Source of the DNA: CALMFT01 sp964563595
Lineage (GTDB): Bacteria; Patescibacteriota; Gracilibacteria; Absconditabacterales; Absconditicoccaceae
Assembly: GCA_964563595.1 (NCBI GenBank)
Contig: CAZLWR010000038.1
Coordinates: forward strand, 1-6,962
Length of the DNA: 6,962 nt
Direction: 5' to 3'
The position numbers were made by a program, and so were the translations under genes. The stretch's first letter is position 1. Every line of letters starts with the position of its first letter. Of the stretch, positions 1 to 5,542 are shown piece after piece. The notes beneath the pieces were generated by a model. It was not told the DNA's origin, ran no database searches, and was given only the letters and a program-made list of their open reading frames with translations.

Positions 1-357
1 AATCAGACCCAGGAAAAGCAAACACTTGCCGTTGGAGGGCTCTTTTTTGCCATTGGTCATACGCCCAATACAGGTTTTCTTGGAGGACAAGTGAGCACAG
101 ATGAGACAGGATATATTATTACCTATAGTAGGCTCTGCGAAGAAGCAGTCAACGGGACCAAACTCCTAACTCCAGAACAAGAAACAAAGTTCCGCGATGG
201 GAAAACGAGGTTTCTTACTTCCACCTCAGTAAGCGGAGTATTTGCAGCAGGAGACGTAGCTGATAAAAAATATAGACAAGCCATTACCTCGGCAGGAACT
301 GGTTGCATGGCTGCGTTGGAAGCGGAACATCGACTGAGAGAAAACAAATTATTGTAA
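1..357 (+). CDS. trxB: Thioredoxin reductase, C-terminal part (5' end outside the window)
   Basis: The frame is open from base 1 and ends at TAA 355-357, giving 118 residues. Thioredoxin reductase is a cytoplasmic FAD/NADPH flavoenzyme that reduces thioredoxin. The segment GGLFFAIGHTPNT is the end of the NADPH domain. The segment GVFAAGDV followed by YRQAITSAGTGCMAALEAE is the classic C-terminal FAD-binding signature of this family. The redox CxxC motif would lie upstream, outside the window. Compared with E. coli TrxB, about 20-25 extra residues lie between GYIIT and TSTSVSGVF (roughly residues 41-66 of this fragment). No TGA codon occurs in this part. The family assignment is secure. A paralogous pyridine nucleotide-disulphide oxidoreductase is the only realistic alternative. 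Confidence 0.93.
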   Translation, partial: NQTQEKQTLAVGGLFFAIGHTPNTGFLGGQVSTDETGYIITYSRLCEEAVNGTKLLTPEQETKFRDGKTRFLTSTSVSGVFAAGDVADKKYRQAITSAGTGCMAALEAEHRLRENKLL

Positions 358-405
358 TTCAACAACTTTTTTACACTAATTGGTTTATTTTGCTTATCTC
401 AAACG

Positions 406-768
406 ATGAATTTTAAAGCAGGGATACTCTGTCTGAAGCCTGCACAAGAAGACAATATGATTGCATTACGTTTTCTATCTCAGGAGCTAAGCCAATTGCT
501 CAAAAGAGACACTAGCATTCTACTAGATCAAGCAACTATCAAACATATACTCAGACACTGTAATTACGGGCAAAGCAAGGATTTGCCTGACATACTAACG
601 AGTTGATTTTGTATTGGATCCTATTATAGAACATATATTCAAGAGAGTATTCAAAATCTTGTCTGATCAGATTATATAGTGGATCTTTGTTATAATGAGA
701 CAAGCTGAGAAACTACCTATACCCTGAGTTCTTCTAAAGAAATTTTAATAACAAAAACCGCCCCATAA
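406..768 (+). CDS. Hypothetical protein, 120 aa (TGA read as Gly)
   Basis: I do not recognise this protein. It starts at ATG 406, 48 bases after the trxB stop, and ends at TAA 766-768. Three in-frame TGA codons (604, 664, 706) must be read as Gly; under the standard code it would stop after 66 residues. No signal peptide, membrane segment or catalytic motif is evident. The N-terminal half looks helical (FLSQELSQLLKRD, then QATIKHILRHC) and the C-terminal half looks beta-rich (SDYIVDLCYNETSGETTYTL). It lies in the same direction as trxB, and no terminator is seen between them. No Shine-Dalgarno sequence precedes the ATG. An internal ATG at 457 is an alternative start. Confidence 0.6.
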
Positions 769-833
769 GAACATTCTTTCCTAGGCACATAGACGGATGA
801 TGGCTCAATATCTCTTTTCAGATAGGGCCTTTT

Positions 834-837
834 AGGA
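834..837 (+). promoter_or_regulatory. Ribosome binding site (AGGA) for the 843 gene
   Basis: AGGA lies five bases before ATG 843. It is the clearest Shine-Dalgarno-like sequence in the window. It fixes the start of the downstream gene 84 bases upstream of the in-frame TTG at 930, where a standard-code caller would begin. Confidence 0.55.
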
Positions 838-842
838 TTACC

Positions 843-1229
843 ATGGTCCAACTCCTTGTCATTGCACTTGGAACAGCATTGGGACTAGGTCTACGAAATC
901 AAATGGTCAAAAGAGGTATCAACAAATGATTGGCTTTTGTCGCAGTACTCCCTATCTTTGTAATATTTATTGTTATCGCTTTCTTTAAAGTTTCCGAACT
1001 CACCCTGATTCCTTTTATGGCCAAAGTAATTCAAACCAATATTCTTGATGAGACAAAAAAATATCAAATTGATGTTACTCCTATAGACCCCATAGAAGTA
1101 GCCCTTGCAAGATCAAAACTTAACGAACCCGAAACCAGCAAGTTAGATCAAAAACAATTGAGTATTGATGATGTTGACTTAGCAAAAAAGAGCAACATCT
1201 TAGGCGATTCAACAGCTCAAACAAACTAG
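843..1229 (+). CDS. Small membrane protein, 128 aa, two transmembrane segments
   Basis: The frame runs from ATG 843 to TAG 1227-1229 and contains one TGA (927-929) read as Gly29. Two hydrophobic stretches are visible: about residues 2-17 (VQLLVIALGTALGLGL) and about 30-50 (AFVAVLPIFVIFIVIAFF), separated by a short basic turn (RNQMVKRGINK). The remaining 75 residues are polar and charged (SKLNEPETSKLDQKQ and following) and probably lie on one face of the membrane. Function is unknown. The AGGA ribosome binding site supports this start. It ends one base before the end of the convergent gene on the other strand. Confidence 0.72.
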
Positions 1230-1230
1230 C

Positions 1231-1848
1231 CTATTGGCAGAGGTCTTCTCAGGACATACTGTTATTCCTCAAAACGATATATATATGAGGGATCATAGCA
1301 TCTAGTTTATCTAAGGTAACTTTGTACTTATCTTTTAAGGCATTCACTTTTTCAAATGCCCAAGAAAGATTTGACCCTGCTTGGCCGAAAGTCTGAGATC
1401 TTTGTTTGTGGTAAATCCGAAATTGTTCCAAAATATCAGCGTATTCTTCCTTGCCCGGAAAATTATTATCACGCAGAATAGCAGCGATACGCTTTGTGCG
1501 TTCAATACCGTGAGGTGAATATCCTATATCATTATCTTTAATCCGTTTGTCTACTAACTCATCACTATTAAGAACTGGACTTAAGTATATACATAGATTA
1601 TTAAACACCATTCTTTGTATATCGACGTTAAGAGAAGGAAAAACTTTTGACATGAACATCTCAGTCTGTTGTGGGTTTAGCTTCCGTAATAAGTATTTTA
1701 GGCCATACTCAACGCGTCAGCTACTAGGATCAACATTCAAATAGTCATATATCTCTTGAGCAATTCTTTCATCTTTCGGGAAAAGGCTTTGTTCTATATC
1801 TAACTGCTCTCATGATATTGTAAGATTTCCTGGCAAAATAAGTTTCAT
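1231..1848 (-). CDS. Hypothetical protein, 205 aa (TGA read as Gly)
   Basis: I do not recognise this protein. It reads from ATG (1848-1846) to TAG (1233-1231), with TGA as Gly at residues 13, 44 and 200. An in-frame TAA at 1860-1858 limits the start. It has no membrane segment or signal peptide. It appears largely helical and basic, with segments such as HGIERTKRIAAILRDN and a C-terminal stretch NALKDKYKVTLDKLDAM. Under the standard code only an internal 136-residue piece would be called. A TATAAT (1910-1905) lies upstream but I see no good -35 box at the right distance. No Shine-Dalgarno sequence is seen. The gene converges on the + strand membrane protein gene with a one-base gap. Confidence 0.7.
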
Positions 1849-1936
1849 CGCATTCAATTATATAAATAACCGACAGTGAGTTTATCAGAAAAACCAACTT
1901 AAACATTATATACTAATTGTCAATATGATAAGTTAT

Positions 1937-2896
1937 CTAAAATTTCTTGATAATAATCTCTTTTGGCGAACCGCTTCGGGCGTCATCCATAATTCAGCCG
2001 ATACAGGTCAAACAATCTTCTTCCTCGACATCTACCAACGGATAGCCAAATTTTCCTATATCAATATATTCCTGTCATTGTTGAACATGGCAAGCACAAG
2101 CAAAACAAGCACCGCTACGACAGCTGTAGCCTATGTCAATATTATTCTTTTCTGCAGTATCCAAAATACTTTCATGCTGACTCGCAGCAAACGAACCCAA
2201 TACGCTACCATCCCTATCTAATACACGAATCATCACTGGAGACTGTTCTTCTTTTTTCTCACTACTCACTTCTCAATCATTATGTCTAATTTCTCCTTCC
2301 GCACTTTTCAGTTCATTCAGATTATATCACATCAATTCCAAAACAATATCTTTCAGTAAAGGATAGCCTCTTTGTGGATCAAGCCAATGAATATGATCCA
2401 TATCATGCTCAATGATTACTTGTGCATTCAATCTCTTTACAAATTCCTCACTATCGCTGAGCGGAACCCAGGGATCGTTATCGCTGAACAAGGCAATTAC
2501 TTTTCAGCAGTGTTTTTTTACTTTTTCAGTATCTAATACCGTTTCTAGCCATGGTCTGGCTTGTAGCTTACTCTCTTCATCTTCTAAACCATGAAGATGA
2601 AACCATCCGGCCACACTAACCAAACCACCAATGCTTGCTTCTTCAGGCAATATTTGTAGCCATCTCAAAGCAGTTTGTACACCCACACTATGAGCTACGA
2701 TATATGTATCACTATCAGGTATAATCTGATCCTGTAAAGTTTGCACCCAATCATCTACAGTTGGAACATCTGGATGGGGCATACTCAAACCCACTGCTTG
2801 TATATCAAGCTGATCTAATTCTTTTCTCAATCGATACAACCGACCCACATCAGGAGATCATTCTCGACCATGAATAATATATACTTTTTTTGACAT
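1937..2896 (-). CDS. RBBP9/YdeN-type serine hydrolase fused to a [2Fe-2S] ferredoxin domain, 319 aa
   Basis: A single frame runs from ATG 2896 to TAG 1939-1937 with six TGA codons read as Gly (residues 13, 131, 190, 208, 274, 301). Residues 1 to about 188 are an alpha/beta hydrolase of the RBBP9/YdeN family: N-terminal VYIIHGREGSP, nucleophile elbow AHSVG (Ser70), acidic residue in SDNDPWVP (Asp141), and His168 or His170 in DMDHIHW. Residues about 190-220 are a charged linker. Residues about 222-319 are a plant-type ferredoxin: Cys259, Cys264 and Cys267 in YSCRSGACFAC and Cys298 in CLTCIGG fit the C-x4-C-x2-C...C cluster ligands, and Cys269 and Cys295 are extra. The ferredoxin domain should carry electrons; the hydrolase substrate is unknown. 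No TAA or TAG separates the domains, so the fusion is what the sequence shows. Internal starts (ATG 2332, GTG 2269) could also yield a separate ferredoxin. Confidence 0.85.
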
Positions 2897-2923
2897 GAAG
2901 CATCTAGTACAATAAACTACTTT

Positions 2924-2951
2924 ATTCTAATAAAAATATCTACCTTTTCAA
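2924..2951 (-). promoter_or_regulatory. Possible sigma70-like promoter of the hydrolase-ferredoxin gene
   Basis: On the - strand, TTGAAA (2951-2946) and TAGAAT (2929-2924) are separated by 16 bases and lie just upstream of ATG 2896. This is a fair match to the TTGACA/TATAAT consensus, but chance matches are common in AT-rich DNA. Confidence 0.4.
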
Positions 2952-3114
2952 CTTTGTCAGGAGACAGATCAAACATAGCAAAAGGCAGAAAACATCATTT
3001 CACAATAATATTTTTTATGGTTTTACAGACAGGAAACTTAATTATAATCTATTTTAGGCTATACAAAATTTACTTGAACTCGACCTCTGGCAAATTGTCA
3101 GACTTTTTAAGTAA

Positions 3115-3276
3115 TTATCCCAAGGGTTTTTCGCCTTTAATAATTCTTAAAAGTACCACAACGACAGCTATGACCAAAAGAACATGGATAAGGTTACCAC
3201 CCACATGGAATCATAAATAACCAACTGCTCGCAATATCACCAGAATAACTGCGATAGTGTACAATAAATTTCCCAT
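3115..3276 (-). CDS. Lmo0937-like small membrane protein, 53 aa
   Basis: The frame runs from ATG (3276-3274) to TAA (3117-3115) with one TGA (3213-3211) read as Gly22. Two hydrophobic helices flank a glycine-rich turn: about residues 3-20 (NLLYTIAVILVILRAVG) and about 29-45 (LIHVLLVIAVVVVLLR). The segment YLGFHVGGNLIHVLLVIAVV closely resembles the Lmo0937/DUF5670 family, whose members are about 50 residues with an LGF...GG.LIHLLLVIA pattern. The function of that family is unknown. The gene was hidden because it is short and split by TGA. A TATAAT (3306-3301) lies 25 bases upstream, without a convincing -35 box. The 163 bases between this gene and the hydrolase promoter region (about 2952-3114) show nothing I can assign. 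Confidence 0.75.
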
Positions 3277-3358
3277 GGCTTTGCATAATAAAATAAAGGT
3301 ATTATAAGCTCATCCATAGTTATATAATTGAAGAATACAAGCTTGGTGACTTTTAAAC

Positions 3359-3383
3359 AAAAAAACCTTATCGTAAGACAAGG
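3359..3383 (-). terminator. Rho-independent terminator behind the tRNA 3' fragment
   Basis: Read on the - strand, CCTTGTC-TTAC-GATAAGG (3383-3366) forms a 7-bp stem with one G-U pair and a 4-base loop. It is followed by seven T (3365-3359). It is a perfect copy of the terminator behind tRNA-Lys at 4129-4153. Confidence 0.75.
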
Positions 3384-3421
3384 AATTTTATGGGTTTGCA
3401 GGGACTCGAACCCTGGACCAG
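3359..3421 (-). repeat. 63-bp perfect direct repeat, copy 1 (terminator plus tRNA 3' half)
   Basis: Positions 3359-3421 and 4129-4191 are identical over all 63 bases (offset 770). The block holds the terminator, a short spacer, and the acceptor 3' strand, T arm and variable loop of a tRNA. Identity ends exactly where the anticodon arm begins. Confidence 0.95.
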
Positions 3422-3450
3422 CTCGGCTAAGGAGCCGAGTTGCTCTACCA
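3391..3450 (-). pseudogene. tRNA 3' fragment lacking the acceptor 5' strand
   Basis: Read on the - strand this holds part of the D loop and D stem (GGTAGAGC), an anticodon arm with stem CTCGGC/GCCGAG, the variable loop, a perfect T arm (CAGGG TTCGAGT CCCTG) and the acceptor 3' strand CAAACCC plus A. The 5' strand GGGTTTG and the 5' side of the D stem are missing: homology stops near 3450 and is replaced by unrelated AT-rich sequence running into the stop of the neighbouring gene. It cannot fold as a whole tRNA. Its missing half is at 4518-4578. CCA is not encoded. Confidence 0.8.
3406..3449 (-). repeat. 44-bp near-perfect direct repeat, copy 1 (tRNA anticodon arm region)
   Basis: Positions 3406-3449 match 4518-4561 (offset 1112) with two mismatches, and the last 31 bases (3419-3449) are identical. 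The repeat covers a tRNA from the D loop through the anticodon arm to the T loop. Its position at both ends of the inserted genes suggests an attL/attR-like or duplicated target sequence. Confidence 0.9.
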
Positions 3451-3457
3451 CAGGTAA

Positions 3458-4096
3458 TTAATACAAAAAACCTAAATCGCGAGTTATTGAGAAGTCAATT
3501 TCTACTATCTCATCCGAGACAGGGAATATATCAAAAAAAGTATAATTATCATTTTCTTTGGAGAAAGTCATTAATCATATATTAGGATATTTCCAGTCAT
3601 ATTCACTAAGTTGTTTAATGTATTCGGACAAATTAAATCAACCCTCGCTTGACGATATACGAGTAACTATCAATAGCCTGGTTGTTTGACCATAATCTTT
3701 TTGAAGTTTCTTATTTGTTAACTTAGAGATTTCTTCTTTTATATTAATTACACTCTTTATTGGGCTATTATAATTGGACATCTCATACACTTCTACCGGG
3801 ATAGAATTCTCTTTATTAATCATAATCACATCTGGAGCGTCTGAAAGAATTATATCGTGCTTAATGCCATAATGTTTATATATCGCTAAACACATTATTG
3901 AAACATAATGAGCCTCAATAATTTGTCTATAATAGTAAGTTTGCTTAACTCATTCAATTTCTCGGACTAGCTTATGATTCTTCGCAGCAGAACTAAAAGC
4001 CTCCTCAACCGATCATTCTTGATCAATCATCTTTTTATACAAATTATGTAAGTATAAAGGACTATAACCATATTCAAGCGCTGGTTTTGAAACCAT
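3458..4096 (-). CDS. Hypothetical protein, 212 aa, possible PD-(D/E)XK-like nuclease fold
   Basis: The frame runs from ATG (4096-4094) to TAA (3460-3458), with TGA as Gly in four places (4015, 3952, 3640 and 3577). No name can be given with confidence. The arrangement HDIILSDAPDVIMINKENS, then IPVEVYEM, then a helix, then the strand RLLIVTRI recalls the core of PD-(D/E)XK nucleases: Pro88-Asp89, then Glu102-Val-Tyr104. The usual Lys is replaced by Tyr, so activity is doubtful. The N-terminal 70 residues look helical. The gene starts 33 bases past the end of the tRNA-Lys terminator and its stop lies 8 bases from the tRNA 3' fragment, so it fills the space between two tRNA copies. No Shine-Dalgarno sequence is seen. 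Confidence 0.7.
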
Positions 4097-4128
4097 AAGA
4101 TGGGGAAAATAAAATATAAACAAACTGT

Positions 4129-4153
4129 AAAAAAACCTTATCGTAAGACAAGG
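4129..4153 (-). terminator. Rho-independent terminator of tRNA-Lys
   Basis: On the - strand, a 7-bp stem (one G-U pair) with loop TTAC at 4153-4136 is followed by seven T (4135-4129). It begins 7 bases after the 3' end of tRNA-Lys. Confidence 0.8.
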
Positions 4154-4191
4154 AATTTTATGGGTTTGCAGGGACTCGAACCCTGGACCAG
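4129..4191 (-). repeat. 63-bp perfect direct repeat, copy 2 (terminator plus tRNA-Lys 3' half)
   Basis: This is identical to 3359-3421. Here the tRNA half belongs to an intact gene, so this copy is the likely functional one. Confidence 0.95.
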
Positions 4192-4233
4192 TGGCTTAAA
4201 AGGCCATTGCTCTACCGCCTGAGCTACAAACCC
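4161..4233 (-). tRNA. tRNA-Lys(UUU)
   Basis: The 73-nt gene folds fully: acceptor GGGTTTG/CAAACCC with A73, D stem GCTC/GAGC, anticodon stem ATGGC/GCCAC (the outermost pair is an A-C mismatch), 7-base loop CTTTTAA with anticodon TTT (4200-4198), and T arm CAGGG/CCCTG with loop TTCGAGT. The tRNA decodes AAA and AAG. CCA is not encoded, so it must be added enzymatically. The stop codon of the GIY-YIG gene upstream falls inside its first ten bases. A strong terminator follows. Confidence 0.95.
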
Positions 4234-4493
4234 GTAGGGGTCACTATAATTTTATCACCATTATTTTCAATCCAACGAGTATAATGTCATCATTTCTTTA
4301 TGGATCTTTCCAGGGCTCTAGCTCTTTGCATGGAATCACACACAATATATCAATATAATTTTATATTCTCTCAAATTCTTTTTGTTGTATGAGTTTTTCC
4401 TATCGTATGTTCTTTTATTCTCCTTTCAATATTATTGGTTGATCATATATAATATCTATCTCACTGGAGAATATAAACATATCGACTGTTCAT
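4224..4493 (-). CDS. GIY-YIG endonuclease domain protein, 89 aa (six TGA-Gly codons)
   Basis: The frame runs from ATG (4493-4491) to TAG (4226-4224). The GIY half is YVYIL (residues 5-9) and the YIG half is YYIGSTN (14-20). These are followed by ERRIKEH (23-29) with the conserved Arg, and ALERSIKK (60-67) with Glu62 as the likely metal-binding catalytic residue. This matches the small YhbQ/UPF0213-type single-domain nucleases in length and motif order. Gly11, 17, 41, 48, 68 and 69 are TGA codons, so the gene is invisible under the standard code; Gly17 is the conserved glycine of the YIG motif. An ATG at 4511 would add six residues. The gene begins just after the truncated tRNA and its last codons overlap the 5' end of tRNA-Lys. 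It could be a homing-type nuclease tied to these tRNAs or an ordinary free-standing GIY-YIG protein. Confidence 0.85.
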
Positions 4494-4517
4494 AATGTGT
4501 GAACTTATCATATGAAA

Positions 4518-4561
4518 TCGAATCCTGGATCAGCTCGGCTAAGGAGCCGAGTTGCTCTACC
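4518..4561 (-). repeat. 44-bp near-perfect direct repeat, copy 2 (tRNA anticodon arm region)
   Basis: This matches 3406-3449 with two mismatches. It spans D loop to T loop of the truncated tRNA. Sequence similarity is lost abruptly within the T loop, at the edge facing the GIY-YIG gene. Confidence 0.9.
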
Positions 4562-4578
4562 GCCTGGGCTACAAACCC
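4518..4578 (-). pseudogene. tRNA 5' fragment lacking the T stem 3' side and acceptor 3' strand
   Basis: Read on the - strand it holds GGGTTTG (acceptor 5' strand), TA, a D arm GCCC/GAGC with one C-A mismatch, and the same anticodon arm as the fragment at 3391-3450. It ends with a decayed T arm start, CAGGATTCGA, where identity ceases. The 5' 30 bases (4581-4552) match the start of tRNA-Lys (4236-4207) with one mismatch. The anticodon arm gives either a 6-bp stem with 6-base loop TCCTTA or a 5-bp stem with 8-base loop CTCCTTAG, so the identity cannot be assigned; CCU (Arg) is the nearest reading. Confidence 0.8.
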
Positions 4579-4586
4579 GTATAGTC

Positions 4587-4632
4587 AGTTAACAGTTGAT
4601 TAACAACAAATAATGCTCGTCAACCGTTAACT
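4587..4632. other. Long hairpin between rpmB and the tRNA fragment
   Basis: AGTTAACAGTTGA (4587-4599) and TCAACCGTTAACT (4620-4632) are inverted repeats pairing over 13 positions with one mismatch, around a 20-base loop. It starts 8 bases after the rpmB stop. No T tract follows on the - strand, so it is not a standard intrinsic terminator. It may end or process the ribosomal protein transcript. Confidence 0.6.
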
Positions 4633-4640
4633 AGTGATTA

Positions 4641-4826
4641 TTAGATGAAGCCTCTGAGTTTTTTATACATTCTTGTACTGATTTTCATATTTACAGCAAA
4701 ACCACCGAAGCTAACGGATTTTTTTTGAAGGTTGATCTTGAAGGTTCTTCTTGTGGCTCTCATAGAATGAGACCTCTTGTTTCCAGTTGCAGTCTTTCTT
4801 CCTGATATATGGCATATTCTTGGCAT
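4641..4826 (-). CDS. rpmB: Ribosomal protein bL28
   Basis: The protein is 61 residues, from ATG (4826-4824) to TAA (4643-4641). The opening MPRICHISGRKTATGNKRSH, then RATRRTFKINLQ, matches the bL28 pattern (C..tGk....GN..SH....tkR.f.pNLQ). The C-terminal half, with residues such as VNMKISTRMYKKL, fits the rest of the family. It is a structural protein of the large ribosomal subunit near the E site. An upstream in-frame extension to 4904 exists but would add residues outside the family and overlap the preceding gene. It contains no TGA and has no visible Shine-Dalgarno. It is the last gene of the cluster, 41 bases after rplY. Confidence 0.92.
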   Translation of the reverse strand: MPRICHISGRKTATGNKRSHSMRATRRTFKINLQKKSVSFGGFAVNMKISTRMYKKLRGFI

Positions 4827-4867
4827 AATAGATAGTTTGTAATAAATGGAGATTATATAATTCAAAA

Positions 4868-5497
4868 TTATTCTGTCTCTGCTGCTGGTGCTGGTGTTGC
4901 TCAAGCCTCTCCTGTCTCTGCTGCTGGTGCTGGTACTTCCTCTTCTTCTTCTTTTCCGAGAGGAACTGCTACTACGATAGGCTGGTCATCATCTTCAAGT
5001 ATTTCTACCTTAGATCACAATTGAAGATCTCTTACAAATACACCATCTTGAACGGTAGCTAAAGAAGAAATATCAATTTCAATATTGTGAGGCAGATCTT
5101 TTGGCAAAGCTGAGACAGCAATATGATCTTTTACCAATTCAACTCTACCCTCATTAGCTTTCACCAATGGAGATTCACCAATCAATACCACTGGAACTTC
5201 CGCTTTCACTGTTTCATTCGCACTAACCGCCAAGAAATCAACATGAAGCAGGTTATTTGATATTGGGTCTGTTTGGATATCGTGGATAAGCACCATACCA
5301 GAATACTCCCCAGTCAAATCAACAACAGTACTACTACCTGCGTATCTATATAGTTTCAAAAATTCATTTTTAGGAAAACTGACTGATATAGTTTTTTCTG
5401 TATGTCTTCAATACACCACACCAGGTATAATTCCTAGTTTTCTTAGTGGTGCATTTCTCTTTCCAGACTGTGTTCTCAGGGCAACTGCTAACTCCAT
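4868..5497 (-). CDS. rplY: Ribosomal protein bL25, CTC (TL5) form, with acidic Ala/Pro tail
   Basis: The 209-residue protein runs from ATG (5497-5495) to TAA (4870-4868). TGA encodes Gly30, Gly161 and Gly199. bL25 binds 5S rRNA in the large subunit. The N-terminal domain has RKLGIIPGVVYG (residues 19-30), the usual bL25 signature, with Gly30 written TGA. The C-terminal CTC domain covers about residues 95-182, with LLHVDFLAVSANETVKAEVP at its entry. Residues about 183-209 form a low-complexity tail of Glu, Ala and Pro containing an internal repeat. Under the standard code only an inner 114-residue piece from a TTG would be called. It lies 45 bases after rplS. Confidence 0.93.
4873..4934 (-). 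repeat. Direct repeat encoding the bL25 C-terminal tail
   Basis: A 23-base sequence is present perfectly at 4873-4895 and 4912-4934, 39 bases apart. In the protein it encodes PAPAAET twice, spaced 13 residues apart. It suggests growth of the tail by in-frame duplication. Confidence 0.9.
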
Positions 5498-5542
5498 AAT
5501 ATATAAACTTTTAAACATGTAAAATGAAACGAGAAAGGTGGT

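Larger units (their letters stand above)
3406..4561. mobile_element. Putative tRNA-associated insertion bounded by 44-bp direct repeats
   Basis: This is an inferred unit. A tRNA gene is split into a 5' part (right) and a 3' part (left) that share a 44-bp overlap. Between them lie a GIY-YIG endonuclease gene, an intact tRNA-Lys with its terminator, and a 212-aa possible nuclease gene. Collapsing the interval at the repeat would restore one complete 76-nt tRNA. No integrase, transposase or terminal inverted repeats are visible, so the mechanism is unknown. Unequal recombination in an older tRNA cluster is an alternative. Confidence 0.4.

Noticed and set aside
604..606. Reading the many in-frame TGA codons as stops, making the genes pseudogenes or fragments
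   Set aside because: The frames continue with family-consistent sequence to TAA or TAG, and TGA falls at conserved Gly positions in several unrelated families.
1905..1923. TTGACA and TATAAT upstream of the 205-aa gene as a promoter
   Set aside because: They are only seven bases apart, too close to act as a -35/-10 pair. TATAAT alone may be used, but there is no good -35 at 16-18 bases.
1925..2221. A 98-residue open frame on the + strand
   Set aside because: It is the shadow of the ferredoxin domain, which has clear cluster ligands on the - strand.
2954..3220. An 88-residue open frame on the + strand
   Set aside because: It overlaps the Lmo0937-like gene on the other strand, has no recognisable composition or motif, and lies in AT-rich intergenic sequence.
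3328..3585. An 85-residue open frame on the + strand across the tRNA fragment
   Set aside because: It runs antisense through a tRNA segment and terminator and matches no family.
3450..4517. A group I intron splitting the tRNA
   Set aside because: The two halves overlap by a 44-bp repeat and an intact tRNA with a terminator lies inside. An intron would give abutting exons without duplication.
4587..4632. Intrinsic terminator for the ribosomal cluster
   Set aside because: The hairpin is strong but no T tract follows on the - strand, so it is listed only as a hairpin.
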